A stretch of DNA of 64,000 nucleotides from Flavobacterium sp. 11 (GCF_002754315.1 NZ_PEFE01000001.1:2914001-2978000), one strand, 5' to 3'. Shown: positions 53,171 through 63,027, counted from the stretch's first letter. The notes: a model not told the origin generated them from the sequence alone. A program made the numbers and translations.

Positions 53171-53231
53171 AATTCAATATTTCTTCAAATTCCATTCAGA
53201 ACTTTGTTCAAAAAAAATAAAAGGAAAAAGC

Positions 53232-55646
53232 ATGATGCGAATTAAAAACGTTCTATTAGTAACAATGCTACTATTATCGGTAGCAAATTTAAGGGCACAA
53301 AATAAATCAGTAACAGTGTCGGGTAACACAAAAGACAAAACAACTAAACTTGCATTACCATTTGTAAATGTGGCATTAAAAACTTCTAAAGATGCTACTT
53401 TAATTGCCGGAACAATAACAAATGAGGAAGGTCGATTTTCATTGGCCAATATCAAATCTGGAAACTATATTTTAGAATTCTCCTTTATTGGGTTCAAAAT
53501 CAAGACACAATCAGTTTATGTTGGATCCCTTTCCGAGTTTTTAGATCAAGGCACTATCGAATTAGAAGAAGATGCCACAACCTTACAAGAAGTAGTAGTA
53601 GTATCAAAAACAAATACTGTCAGCGAGAAAATGGATAAAAAAACCTTTTCTATGGCTGACAATATTAGTCAAAGTGGCGGCTCTGTTTTACAATCCATGC
53701 AAAACTTACCAGGGGTTACAGTCCAAGACGGAAAAGTACAAATTAGAGGCAATGATAAAGTGACCGTATTGATTGACGGTAAGCAAACTGCTTTAACAGG
53801 CTTCGGAAATCAATCGGGTTTAGATAATATTCCTGCTTCAGCAATAGATAAAATAGAAATCATTAATAATCCATCTGCAAAATACGATGCCAATGGTAAT
53901 GCTGGAATTATTAACATCATCTATAAGAAAAACAAAAAAGAAGGCTTTAATGGTAAAGTGGGTTTTACGTCGGGTTTAGGTGCTTTGTGGGAACGAAAAG
54001 AAAATTTGCCTACAATAAGACCACAATATTCATTAACACCAAAAATCAATCCTACACTATCACTCAATTATCGCAAAAATAAAATTAATGCGTTTTTTCA
54101 AGGCGATTATCTATACACAGAAACCCTAAATAAAAATGAATTTGTAACACGAACATACAATGACGGCACAATAATTAGCCAACAATTAAAAAGAAATCGA
54201 AACACCCATTTTTCAACAATTAAATCGGGAATTGATTGGAATATCGATGATTACAATACGCTAACCGTTTCGGGTTTATTTGGTTCAGAAAAAATTATTG
54301 ATAACGGCGACCAACCTTTTTTTAATGCAGACTATTCCGAACGATTACGACTTTGGCAATTTTTAGAGGATGAATTAAAAACAACAGTGATGGGAACTGC
54401 TGCATATCAACATAAATTCAAGCAAGCCGGACATTTGTTAAATATTGGCTTCAATTATACCTTTCATAGAGAAGATGAAAAATATTTCTTCGATAACATT
54501 TTGCCAAGTTTTTCGAGTAAAGATTCCTTCAAATTATTATCAGATGAAAGTGTAATAGATCTAAATATCGATTACATAAAACCTTTAAAATACGGACGAA
54601 TTGAAACAGGGTTCAAATTTCGAAACCGTATTATTCCAACAAACATGCAATTCTTTCCAGGAAATAATTCGCCTTTGGATGCAAGTGCAGGTGGTAAAGC
54701 AACCTATGAAGAAATTATTCCAGCAGTTTATGGAAACTACATTTATGAAACCAATAAAATCGAAGCCGAAATCGGATTACGCCTAGAATACTTAGATTTA
54801 GAATACGAGGTAAATCCAAACCATCCAACCTATAGAACTGATGGATATTCGTATTTCGAACCATTTCTTAATTTCCGTTTTGCTTATAAAATCAATGATG
54901 ACAACAAAATATCATTGTTCTACAACCGCAGAATTGACAGACCAAACGAAGTAGATATTAGAATATTTCCAAAGTACGACGATGCCGAAATTATCAAAGT
55001 TGGTAATCCTGGACTAAGACCACAATTCACTAATTTAGTGGAATTAGGTTTCAAAAGAAATTTGAAAAAAGGCTATTTATATTCCGCTATCTACCATCGC
55101 TTTACCAATGCTACAATAACAAGAATAGCTTCTACAGTTCCTAGTAGTAATCTGATTTATGCCATTTTTCAAAACGTAAATAAAAGTTCAAATACAGGTG
55201 TTGAAATGGTCATTTCACAAGATATTGTAAAATGGTATTCTTCCAATATTAATCTTAATGCCTATTATAATCAAATCGGTGCGTTTACAGTTCAAAATTT
55301 ATATCCACAGCCAAATACTTTTTCGGCAGCAAAACAAGATGTTTTCTCAGGAAATATAAAGTGGAACAACACATTGCACTTAACTAAAAAAGTGGATGCG
55401 CAACTAACGGCTGTTTATTTAGCACCAGATATTATTCCGCAAGGCAAAATTAAATCAAGATTTTCTATTGATTTAGGATTGAAAAAATCAGTTCAAAATG
55501 GTAAAGGAGAATTTTTTATAAATGCTACTGACCTATTAAATACTTTGGTAATTAAAAAAGAAATTCAAGGACAAGATTTTAGTTATACTAGCAATGACTA
55601 TTACGAAACACAAGTAATAAGACTGGGTTACAACTATAAATTCTAA
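53232..55646 (+). CDS. TonB-dependent outer-membrane receptor
   Basis: The 804-residue protein has a signal peptide (VLLVTMLLLSVANLRAQ), a carboxypeptidase-regulatory-like domain near 30-110 (TKLALPFVNVALK and ITNEEGRFSLANIKSGNY), a TonB plug with NLPGVTVQDGKVQIRGNDKV and VLIDGKQTALTG, and an OMP_b-brl_3 type barrel ending in YNYKF. It takes up or senses a ligand across the outer membrane. It follows the two-component system by 61 bases and is probably regulated by it. No SusD gene is present, so glycan uptake is not indicated. Confidence 0.9.
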   Translation: MMRIKNVLLVTMLLLSVANLRAQNKSVTVSGNTKDKTTKLALPFVNVALKTSKDATLIAGTITNEEGRFSLANIKSGNYILEFSFIGFKIKTQSVYVGSLSEFLDQGTIELEEDATTLQEVVVVSKTNTVSEKMDKKTFSMADNISQSGGSVLQSMQNLPGVTVQDGKVQIRGNDKVTVLIDGKQTALTGFGNQSGLDNIPASAIDKIEIINNPSAKYDANGNAGIINIIYKKNKKEGFNGKVGFTSGLGALWERKENLPTIRPQYSLTPKINPTLSLNYRKNKINAFFQGDYLYTETLNKNEFVTRTYNDGTIISQQLKRNRNTHFSTIKSGIDWNIDDYNTLTVSGLFGSEKIIDNGDQPFFNADYSERLRLWQFLEDELKTTVMGTAAYQHKFKQAGHLLNIGFNYTFHREDEKYFFDNILPSFSSKDSFKLLSDESVIDLNIDYIKPLKYGRIETGFKFRNRIIPTNMQFFPGNNSPLDASAGGKATYEEIIPAVYGNYIYETNKIEAEIGLRLEYLDLEYEVNPNHPTYRTDGYSYFEPFLNFRFAYKINDDNKISLFYNRRIDRPNEVDIRIFPKYDDAEIIKVGNPGLRPQFTNLVELGFKRNLKKGYLYSAIYHRFTNATITRIASTVPSSNLIYAIFQNVNKSSNTGVEMVISQDIVKWYSSNINLNAYYNQIGAFTVQNLYPQPNTFSAAKQDVFSGNIKWNNTLHLTKKVDAQLTAVYLAPDIIPQGKIKSRFSIDLGLKKSVQNGKGEFFINATDLLNTLVIKKEIQGQDFSYTSNDYYETQVIRLGYNYKF

Positions 55647-55656
55647 ATTAGTTCTA

Positions 55657-56280
55657 ATGAAAAAATTACCAGAAATTACAATGGCGTTTTGGATAATGAA
55701 AATTTGCGCTACCACTTTAGGTGAAACAGCAGGAGATTTATTTTCAATGACATTAAATATTGGTTATGCATTGATTTCATTAATCTTAGTTGGTTTTTTC
55801 ATTGTTACTCTTCAATTGCAATTGTATGCTACAAAGTACAAACCAATGCTATATTGGTCAGTAATTTTGGCAACAAGCACAGCTGGAACTACAATGTCAG
55901 ATTTTATGGATCGCACATTAGGCTTAGGATATGCCACCGGTTCATTACTTCTAATTACAATATTGATTGCAACATTTGTAGCATGGAAAAAAACGGAGAA
56001 ATCAGTATCCGTAAACGATATTAATACATTTCATGGTGAAACATTCTATTGGATAGCTATTTTATTTTCTAATACATTGGGTACAGCGTTAGGCGACTTT
56101 TTAGCCGATAATTCAGGTCTTGGGTTTCTTGGTGGTGCGTTGCTTATTGGAAGTTTATTACTGCTACTAATTTTAGCACACTATTTTTTGAAAGTTTCGG
56201 AAGTACTATTGATGGCAGAAACCCTCGAGCTGCACGAAACGCATAAAAACCTCGATAAAAAGAAACATTATCTAAAATAA
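55657..56280 (+). CDS. DUF347/COG4705 membrane protein, truncated by insertion
   Basis: The 207-residue frame has three of the four expected repeats: TLGETAGDLFS, TAGTTMSDFMDRTLGLGYA and TLGTALGDFLADNSGLGFLG. The family continues after KVSEVLL with FWLAFVLTRPFGATFGD, but here the sequence switches to a soluble tail, AETLELHETHKNLDKKK. The missing fourth repeat occurs at 59334-59533. The gene is thus interrupted at about 56211. The frame may still give a truncated membrane protein. Role in metal or drug resistance is only suggested for the family. Confidence 0.8.
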   Translation: MKKLPEITMAFWIMKICATTLGETAGDLFSMTLNIGYALISLILVGFFIVTLQLQLYATKYKPMLYWSVILATSTAGTTMSDFMDRTLGLGYATGSLLLITILIATFVAWKKTEKSVSVNDINTFHGETFYWIAILFSNTLGTALGDFLADNSGLGFLGGALLIGSLLLLLILAHYFLKVSEVLLMAETLELHETHKNLDKKKHYLK

Positions 56281-56344
56281 TATAAAGATATTTCGCACTA
56301 TTAAATATTTTTCAAATTTTGTATCTTGCAAACAGTAAATTTTA

Positions 56345-57373
56345 ATGATGCTTAAAACAATTCAAATTATTGCATTACTTCAAGGACTTTTCGTCCTTTT
56401 TGTTTTATATAACAATCGCAATAGTTATAAGAACACAACTTTTTGGTTATTATTCGGAAGTTTATTTTCTATCGTTTTATACATTATTGGAGATGACAAG
56501 AATAATATATTTGTTAATAACACCGATTGGTTTCTTTTCGATAACACACTTTTTATAACATTTCTATTTTTGTTTTTTAGGTATTTCAAAAGCAATAAAG
56601 AAAAGTTTATAAAATCAGATTACTGTTTTTTCATACCAAATATCATTTATCTAATTCTTGAAGTAATTGAAATAAAATTAATTCAAACTAATATAGTCAT
56701 TGAAGTTTTAGAAGTATTCTGCGAATTAACTTTTATCATCTACTTATTACTAATTTTATTTTCCATAATTTCAAGTAAAAGAAAAAATTGGATTATATAT
56801 TTCATCATTCCAATCATTATTTTGTTCGTTTTTTCACTCATTAATGATATTCTTAAAATCGTTGGATTATCAGAATTACCGTTTTTATACGACCAAAATT
56901 TCAATTCATATCTTTTAATAGTTGTTGCGTTTTTATTCTATTTTATAACTTTTAAGTTGTTTAATGGTAATAAAGAAATTTTACCTAAAGTAGAAATCGG
57001 TAAATACAAAAACTCAAATCTAAACGATGAAACAATTAGTAAATATAAAACTGCTTTAATCAATGCAATGCAAATTGATAAAATATATCTTGATGGAAAA
57101 TTATCCATACAAGATGTTTCAGATAAATTAAATATTCCGCGTCAATACATTTCTGAAGTTTTAAACGAACATATGAATACCAATTTTCAAGATTTCATAA
57201 ATGAATATAGAGTGGAAGAATTTGTAAACCGACTAAAAAACGACCAAAACAATAATCTTACACTTTTAGGAATCGCTACAGATGTAGGTTTTAATTCTAA
57301 ATCTTCTTTTAATGCTACATTTAAGAAATTCAAAGGCTTAACACCAACACAATTCAAGAAAAATCTTTTGTAA
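56345..57373 (+). CDS. AraC-family regulator with membrane N-terminus
   Basis: The 342-residue protein has six or seven hydrophobic helices in residues 5-210 and a cytoplasmic AraC HTH at about 245-342, with LSIQDVSDKLNIPRQYISEV and LLGIATDVGFNSKSSFNATF and KGLTPTQFKK. Membrane-bound AraC proteins are common in flavobacteria and may sense a membrane signal. It lies inside the segment that interrupts the DUF347 gene and 101 bases before an Omp85-like gene, its likely target. Confidence 0.88.
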   Translation: MMLKTIQIIALLQGLFVLFVLYNNRNSYKNTTFWLLFGSLFSIVLYIIGDDKNNIFVNNTDWFLFDNTLFITFLFLFFRYFKSNKEKFIKSDYCFFIPNIIYLILEVIEIKLIQTNIVIEVLEVFCELTFIIYLLLILFSIISSKRKNWIIYFIIPIIILFVFSLINDILKIVGLSELPFLYDQNFNSYLLIVVAFLFYFITFKLFNGNKEILPKVEIGKYKNSNLNDETISKYKTALINAMQIDKIYLDGKLSIQDVSDKLNIPRQYISEVLNEHMNTNFQDFINEYRVEEFVNRLKNDQNNNLTLLGIATDVGFNSKSSFNATFKKFKGLTPTQFKKNLL

Positions 57374-57474
57374 AAAAAGTAATTGGTACAAATCAATCAT
57401 TTTGCACTTATTTCATTTTTATGAAAACACAATCACTTACGATATTTGCGAAATAATTAAAAGAACCCAAAATT

Positions 57475-58881
57475 ATGTCGCAACTTAAATTAATTAAAAA
57501 GATTCTCTTTTGCTTTATTTTAACTATTTCAACGTACTCGATTAACGCACAAGTAAACGATACACTTTCATTTGTAAAATCAAAACGAATGTCAGATGAT
57601 GACCTTGCAAAAAAACGAGAAGGAACTTTCATAACGGGTTTGCCTGACTTTTCATCAGATCCTGTTACAGGTTTTGGTTTTGGTCTTAGAAGTAATGTCT
57701 ATTGGAACGGCGAACGAACAAATCCACTTTTTGCCTACACACCTTACTTGGCAAAACTAAAAGCTAATGCAGCATATTACACTTCAAACGCAAGAGAATT
57801 AATTTTATCTTTAGATGTACCATATTATAAAGGAACACGTTGGAGATTTAAAATTGATTTTAAAGCACAACAAAATCCAGCAAATTTATATTTTGGCTCA
57901 ACAGAATCAACGTTGGGCAATCTACGATTGCCATCCAATGAAAACATTACTTTTTCAACATATGAAGCATTTGACAAAGCAAGAAAAACGCTGAGACCAG
58001 GTGGAATTGGCGAAGCAAGTTTTGTGACAGATGCCTTGTCAAACCGATTTAGAGAAACAGAATATATGCTTAATCTAAAAGGAGATTACGCAATAGGAAA
58101 CGGAAAATGGCGAGTAATGGGTGGTTATGAAATTCAAAATTTAAGTTATAAAACTTTTGAGGGAGAGGAAGCAGAGGCAATAAATCCAAATTCAGGAGAA
58201 GAAACTACTGCTCCAAATGGATTTTCACTTTTGCAAAGAGATTTTAATCAAGGCTTAATATCTGGCTTAAATGGTGGTTGGATTTCAATTTTACAAACCG
58301 CATTAATTTATGACACAAGAGATTTTGAACCCGACCCAACCAAAGGTTACTATTTTGAAATAGCAAATGAATATTCTGGCAAATATATTGGCTCACAATT
58401 TGATTTCAATAAACTTTTTATTCAAGCAAGAGCATATCAAAAGTTGCCTTTTGGAAAAAGAACTGTTATCGCTGGAAGATTTGGAGTTGGTAACATTTTT
58501 GGCTCGAATGCCCCATTTTTTGAATTTCAAGACCAATGGAGTCCAGAAGGTAGCATCAATGCACTTGGTGGAAAGCAATCATTGCGAGGTTATCGAGCAA
58601 ATCGGTTTTTAGCACGTTCTATGTGGTTCACAAATATTGAAATAAGATATAGAATTGCAGAAACAAAATTAGGAAAACAAAGATTTGCTTTCGGTGTCGC
58701 ACCATTTTTTGATGCAGGAACAGTAAGAGACGAATGGCAAAATCTAAACTTTAAAAACATTCGTTACTCGTATGGTTTAGGTGCAAGAATTGCTTGGAAT
58801 CAGTCCACAATTTTATCATTTGATTACGGAATATCAAAAGAAGATAAACTCTTCTACATCGGCATAGGTCAAGCTTTTTAA
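57475..58881 (+). CDS. Omp85/BamA-like outer-membrane protein
   Basis: The 468-residue protein has a signal peptide (ILFCFILTISTYSINAQ), an N-terminal part with TGLPDFSSDPVTGFGFGLRS, and a barrel with the Omp85 hallmark GGKQSLRGYRANRFLARS near 363-380, ending GIGQAF. The short N-terminus suggests no full POTRA set. It may be a surface lipase-like or translocator barrel of the DUF5982/ShlB group. It is inside the inserted segment. Confidence 0.8.
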   Translation: MSQLKLIKKILFCFILTISTYSINAQVNDTLSFVKSKRMSDDDLAKKREGTFITGLPDFSSDPVTGFGFGLRSNVYWNGERTNPLFAYTPYLAKLKANAAYYTSNARELILSLDVPYYKGTRWRFKIDFKAQQNPANLYFGSTESTLGNLRLPSNENITFSTYEAFDKARKTLRPGGIGEASFVTDALSNRFRETEYMLNLKGDYAIGNGKWRVMGGYEIQNLSYKTFEGEEAEAINPNSGEETTAPNGFSLLQRDFNQGLISGLNGGWISILQTALIYDTRDFEPDPTKGYYFEIANEYSGKYIGSQFDFNKLFIQARAYQKLPFGKRTVIAGRFGVGNIFGSNAPFFEFQDQWSPEGSINALGGKQSLRGYRANRFLARSMWFTNIEIRYRIAETKLGKQRFAFGVAPFFDAGTVRDEWQNLNFKNIRYSYGLGARIAWNQSTILSFDYGISKEDKLFYIGIGQAF

Positions 58882-58962
58882 CAAATTAGTTTGGTATTAT
58901 TTGTAAAGATTTTGGAGATATAAAAATAGTGTATGTTACAAACAGAAATATAAAACTAACTA

Positions 58963-59145
58963 GCGGATTTATATTTATTGCTATCGCAATTATATATATC
59001 TGCTCCGCATTTATATAAATATGTTTCGCATTTACATTTCTGTTTGTCCTATTTATATCAATCCAATTTATATTTATTTATGTGTGACTTATATTTTTTG
59101 TAATCCGATTTGTATTTATACCTATCAGACTTAAATTTATTGAAA
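58963..59145 (+). repeat. Nine-unit 21-bp degenerate tandem repeat
   Basis: Units start at 58963, 58984, 59005, 59026, 59047 (15 bp only), 59062, 59083, 59104 and 59125, with consensus TCCGATTTATATTTATnnnTn. In one frame each unit reads like the heptapeptide S-D-L-Y-L-x-x, but unit 7 has a stop. The region 58882-58962 shows nothing else. Confidence 0.7.
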
Positions 59146-59203
59146 CCCGAAACCTAATTATGAAAGGATTACAAAACAGAACGGAAACAGAAGAATAAAG
59201 GGC

Positions 59204-59333
59204 ATCTGCCAACAATTGCTAAAACTCATGGCTAGTTTTTCGGTAAATTGTTCATTTACTTTTCATAACTTCTCTCGGGCAATTATGGAAAAAAAGCTTT
59301 CCATAAGTCGCCACGAGCTCTAGCAAAGAAACG
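59204..59333 (-). mobile_element. attC-like long palindrome
   Basis: Arms TTGCTAAAACTCATGGC (59216-59232) and GCCACGAGCTCTAGCAA (59310-59326) pair over 17 bp, with three G-U on the minus strand. Inside is a 9-bp hairpin, TTATGGAAA (59283-59291) with TTTCCATAA (59298-59306). Outer ends GCCAAC and GTTAGC resemble simple integron-site boxes. The element ends exactly at the DUF347 3' fragment. No integrase is in the window. Confidence 0.5.
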
Positions 59334-59533
59334 TTTTGGTTAGCATTTGTTTTAACACGACCATTCGGAGCAACTTTTGGAGATTTACTTACAAAACCTT
59401 TGGAAAAAGGCGGTCTAAATTTTGGAACTACTTGTCGTCAGCTATACTATTTACAATTTTAATGCTATTAATAACCGTTGCCATTATTAAAAACAATAAA
59501 ATAGAAAAACAAAAACTGATTATTGGAAAGTAA
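59334..59533 (+). pseudogene. 3' fragment of the DUF347 gene (fourth repeat), frameshifted
   Basis: The frame from 59334 reads FWLAFVLTRPFGATFGDLL then TKPLEKGGLNFGTT, the fourth DUF347 repeat, and then shifts; the other frame continues SSAILFTILMLLITVAII to the stop at 59533. A two-base insertion or one-base deletion near 59431-59436 explains it. It completes the gene at 55657, from which it is separated by about 3.1 kb. Confidence 0.75.
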
Positions 59534-59637
59534 TATCATAAAAACTTCATAAAAAACAGTCCCAAGCCCAAAATTCAATATTTCTTCTAAATTGGTTTTC
59601 ATCTTTGACTATTATTAATTTATAAAATAGAATAGCA

Positions 59638-60069
59638 ATGAAAAAATCAATAATTGTGATAACCTTAATAATGGTATCATTAGTGTCGTTTGCTCAAAAA
59701 ACGAAAGAGCAAAATGTGCCTCAAGTAGTCAAAAATGCGCTTCTTCAAAAATTTCCAAAAGCAAAAGAAGTAAAATGGGATAAGGAAGGGAAAAACTTTG
59801 AAGCAAGTTTTGATTTGAATAATGTAGATAATTCGGTTTTGTTAAGTCAAGATGGAAAAATTGTTGAAACAGAAATTGAAATTAAAGTCAGTCAATTGCC
59901 TAAAAATGCGTTGCAATACTTAAAGGATAATTATAAAAATCAAAAAGTAAAAGAAGCAGCAAAAATTGTTACTGAAGAAGGTACTATAATATACGAAGCC
60001 GAAATTAAAGGCAAGGATTTGCTTTTTGACGAGAACGGTAATTTCATCACTAAAGACAAGGTTAGTTAG
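59638..60069 (+). CDS. PepSY-like secreted protein, second copy
   Basis: The 143-residue protein has a signal peptide, MKKSIIVITLIMVSLVSFA, and two PepSY-like units with VPQVVKNALLQKFPKAKEVKW and SQLPKNALQYLKDNYKNQKVKE. Periplasmic, function unknown. It is directly upstream of a sulfatase-type enzyme and resembles PepSY proteins placed next to envelope-stress two-component systems. Distinct from the one at 48314. Confidence 0.82.
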   Translation: MKKSIIVITLIMVSLVSFAQKTKEQNVPQVVKNALLQKFPKAKEVKWDKEGKNFEASFDLNNVDNSVLLSQDGKIVETEIEIKVSQLPKNALQYLKDNYKNQKVKEAAKIVTEEGTIIYEAEIKGKDLLFDENGNFITKDKVS

Positions 60070-60165
60070 ATTTTTTTTAAAGCATCTAGACAGTATGTGT
60101 GGGTGTTTTTTTCTGTTTACAAATCACTATTTCACTCTCTTTCAAAATATTATTTACCAACTATT

Positions 60166-62127
60166 ATGTTCAAAAAAACCAACTTATCAACCAGATACGC
60201 ATTGTTACTTACTTTTGTATTATGGTTTGTTATTATCTCTCAGATAGTAAGAATTATTTTTTTTATATGGCAATACGACGAAGTTTCGTTTAACATTTTC
60301 ACTGTTTTAGGAACAGTACTAACAGGATTATTTTTCGATATAGGTACAATTAGTTTTATTGTATTTCCTGCCATTATTTATTACTTCATTTTTCCAAATA
60401 AATGGGTTGGCTCGTTGGTTGATAAAATATTCATTTGGTTTTTTACCACAGTAGTAACCTTTATATTAGTATTTACCTTTTTTGCCGAAATTACTTTTTG
60501 GGACGAATTCAAAACGAGATTTAATTTCATTGCAGTAGATTATTTAATATACACTCACGAAGTTATTTCAAACATTCAACAATCATATCCTCTACCAATA
60601 TTAATTAGTGGAGTATCATTAATTGTATTTTTAGTCTTATTTCTATTTTATAAAAGAAATGCCTTCAAAAACACATTTTCACAAACTACAACTTTAAAAG
60701 AAAAAAGTATTGTGTTAGGTACTGGTGTAGTTTCTTGTTTGTTTTTTACAACATTTATAACAAATAATCAGGCGGAATGGTCTAAAAATAGATACAACGC
60801 TGAAATATCAAAATCGGGAATTTATTCATTTTTTGCAGCTTTCAGAAACAATCAAATGGCATACTATGAGTTTTATACTTCTGTAAATAACAAATCGGCT
60901 TTTGCTATTATTAGAAATAAATTGAGCGATAAAAACAGTAAATACCAATCAGAAGGATTATCTATTCACAGAACAATAACAGACACAACTAACCAAGAGC
61001 CAAGTAAAAAGAATGTAGTATTTATTTTGGTTGAAAGTCTTAGTGGTAGTTTTATGAACGAGTTTGGAAATAAAGAAAATATTACACCTTTTTTAGATAG
61101 TTTAGCTCAAAAAAGTGTGTTTTTCGACAATTTATATGCCACAGGAACTAGAACCGTTCGTGGTATGGAAGCAATGACACTTTGTATTCCACCAACACCG
61201 GGACAAAGTATCGTAAAACGTCCCGAAAATCAAAACCTATATACCGTTTCAAATGTTTTTAAAACCAAAGGATATAACTCAAATTTCTTTTATGGCGGCG
61301 ATGGTTATTTTGATAATATGAACGCGTATTTTGGTGGCAACGGATTTACAATTTATGATCGTGGACGAGGTAGCGTTTTAAGTGATAAAATTAAAACGGT
61401 ACGAAATAATATTAATGATAACGAAGTGACTTTTGAAAATGCTTGGGGTATTTGTGATGATGACATTTACTCTAAAATGCTTAAAGTGGCTGATGAACAT
61501 TACAAAAACAACAAACCATTTTTCAATTTTGTAATGACAACTTCCAACCACAGACCGTATACTTATCCTGACAATGCAATTGATATTCCATCAGGAACTG
61601 GTCGTGAAGGAGCTGTAAAATATACTGATTATGCCTTAAAAAAAATGTTTCAAAAAGCCAAAAACAAACCTTGGTTCAAGAATACTGTTTTTATAATTAT
61701 TGCCGACCATTGCGCTAGTAGTGCAGGTAAAGATGAAATTGATGTTGCCAATTATCACATCCCGGCATTTATAATAAATTTTCCAGAAGCAATAAACCAA
61801 AAAGTAAAAAAACAATGCTCTCAAATAGATGTTTTTCCAACATTTTTTTCAATGATGAATTGGAGTTACGAAAGCAATTTCTTTGGTAAAAATGTATTTA
61901 ATCCAAACTTTGAAGAACGCGCATTAGTAGGAACATACAGAAAATTAGTATTGATGAAAAAAGAAAAAGTAATGATTTTGTCTGACCAAAAGAAGCAAGC
62001 ATTTTATACTTGGAATAAAACCGATAATAGATTAAAACCATTGCCATTGGACAAAAATTTCCTAAATGAAACCATTTCTTGGTATCAAACTGCTGATTAT
62101 TTATTTACTAATAAGCTGCTTGAATAA
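60166..62127 (+). CDS. LTA-synthase-type sulfatase family transferase
   Basis: From the ATG at 60166 the protein has 653 residues: five hydrophobic helices in the first 210, then an alkaline-phosphatase-fold domain with metal site Glu in VFILVESLSGSF, catalytic Thr in YATGTRTVRGMEAM, FVMTTSNHRPYTYPD and IIADHCASSAG. Family members transfer phosphoglycerol or phosphoethanolamine to envelope glycans or lipids. A GTG at 60097 would add 23 residues and is less likely. The stop overlaps the lipid kinase ATG by one base (TAATG). Confidence 0.85.
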   Translation: MFKKTNLSTRYALLLTFVLWFVIISQIVRIIFFIWQYDEVSFNIFTVLGTVLTGLFFDIGTISFIVFPAIIYYFIFPNKWVGSLVDKIFIWFFTTVVTFILVFTFFAEITFWDEFKTRFNFIAVDYLIYTHEVISNIQQSYPLPILISGVSLIVFLVLFLFYKRNAFKNTFSQTTTLKEKSIVLGTGVVSCLFFTTFITNNQAEWSKNRYNAEISKSGIYSFFAAFRNNQMAYYEFYTSVNNKSAFAIIRNKLSDKNSKYQSEGLSIHRTITDTTNQEPSKKNVVFILVESLSGSFMNEFGNKENITPFLDSLAQKSVFFDNLYATGTRTVRGMEAMTLCIPPTPGQSIVKRPENQNLYTVSNVFKTKGYNSNFFYGGDGYFDNMNAYFGGNGFTIYDRGRGSVLSDKIKTVRNNINDNEVTFENAWGICDDDIYSKMLKVADEHYKNNKPFFNFVMTTSNHRPYTYPDNAIDIPSGTGREGAVKYTDYALKKMFQKAKNKPWFKNTVFIIIADHCASSAGKDEIDVANYHIPAFIINFPEAINQKVKKQCSQIDVFPTFFSMMNWSYESNFFGKNVFNPNFEERALVGTYRKLVLMKKEKVMILSDQKKQAFYTWNKTDNRLKPLPLDKNFLNETISWYQTADYLFTNKLLE

Positions 62128-63008
62128 TGGTTTACATTCATTTTATTGTTAATCCAATATCAGGTAGTGGAAAACATAATATTGGCAAAACCGAATTAGA
62201 AAAGCATTTTCCAAAGGAAACTTATAAGATTGCAGTTGACTATTCAAATTATAAAAAACACGCAATCATCCTTACCCAAAATGCAATTTCTAACAATCCG
62301 GACTGTATTGTAGTATGTGGCGGAGATGGCACCATAAATGAAGTGGCGTCGTGTTTAATTAATACCAAAATAAAATTAGGAATTATTCCAGTTGGTTCTG
62401 GAAATGGTTTAGCTTCTAATCTAAACATTCCAAAATCATTGGATAAAGCAACGGAAATTATACGTAAAGGCAACACACAATTTATTGATGTTGGAAAAGT
62501 AAACGACCATTATTTTTTTAGCAATGTGGGGGTTGGAATTGATGCAACGATTATAAAAAAATATGAGAGTTACAGTAAGAGAACATTGTTTTCTTATGTT
62601 CGGGCTTCTATAGCATCAAGTATTCAATTTAATCCGATGGAAACGATACTTTCATTTAACAATCATATTGTCAATACAAATGCCTTCATGATTTTTATTT
62701 CTAATTCAAATGAAATGGGATATGGAATGAGTTTAACACCTAAAGCAAGTTTAAATGATGGTCTATTAGATTTAGTTGTAATTTCTAAACTAAACTTATT
62801 TGATAAACTAATTTTAGGTATGAGAGTAATATCAAATAAAATAGAAAAATTCGAAAAAGCACGACACACATTAATCGAAAAAATAAATATAGAAATGCCT
62901 AAGAAAATCTTCGTAGACACGCAAATTGACGGAGAATTTCATAATTTGAGAACAAATAAAATAGAAGTTACAATAATAAAAAGTGGATTAGAAGTTTTGA
63001 CAGAATAA
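62127..63008 (+). CDS. Diacylglycerol-kinase-family lipid kinase (YegS-like)
   Basis: The 293-residue protein has FIVNPISGSGKHNIGK at 5-20, VVCGGDGTINEVAS near 64-77 and LGIIPVGSGNGLASNL near 89-104, the DAGK catalytic motifs. It phosphorylates diacylglycerol or a related lipid, which LTA-type transferases release, so it suits its coupled upstream neighbour. Cytoplasmic, membrane-associated. Confidence 0.9.
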   Translation: MVYIHFIVNPISGSGKHNIGKTELEKHFPKETYKIAVDYSNYKKHAIILTQNAISNNPDCIVVCGGDGTINEVASCLINTKIKLGIIPVGSGNGLASNLNIPKSLDKATEIIRKGNTQFIDVGKVNDHYFFSNVGVGIDATIIKKYESYSKRTLFSYVRASIASSIQFNPMETILSFNNHIVNTNAFMIFISNSNEMGYGMSLTPKASLNDGLLDLVVISKLNLFDKLILGMRVISNKIEKFEKARHTLIEKINIEMPKKIFVDTQIDGEFHNLRTNKIEVTIIKSGLEVLTE

Positions 63009-63027
63009 AATTTAAACTAATTAAGTT

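Noticed and set aside
58963..59145. Possible CRISPR array
   Set aside because: The 21-bp units are contiguous and degenerate, with no unique spacers and no cas genes.
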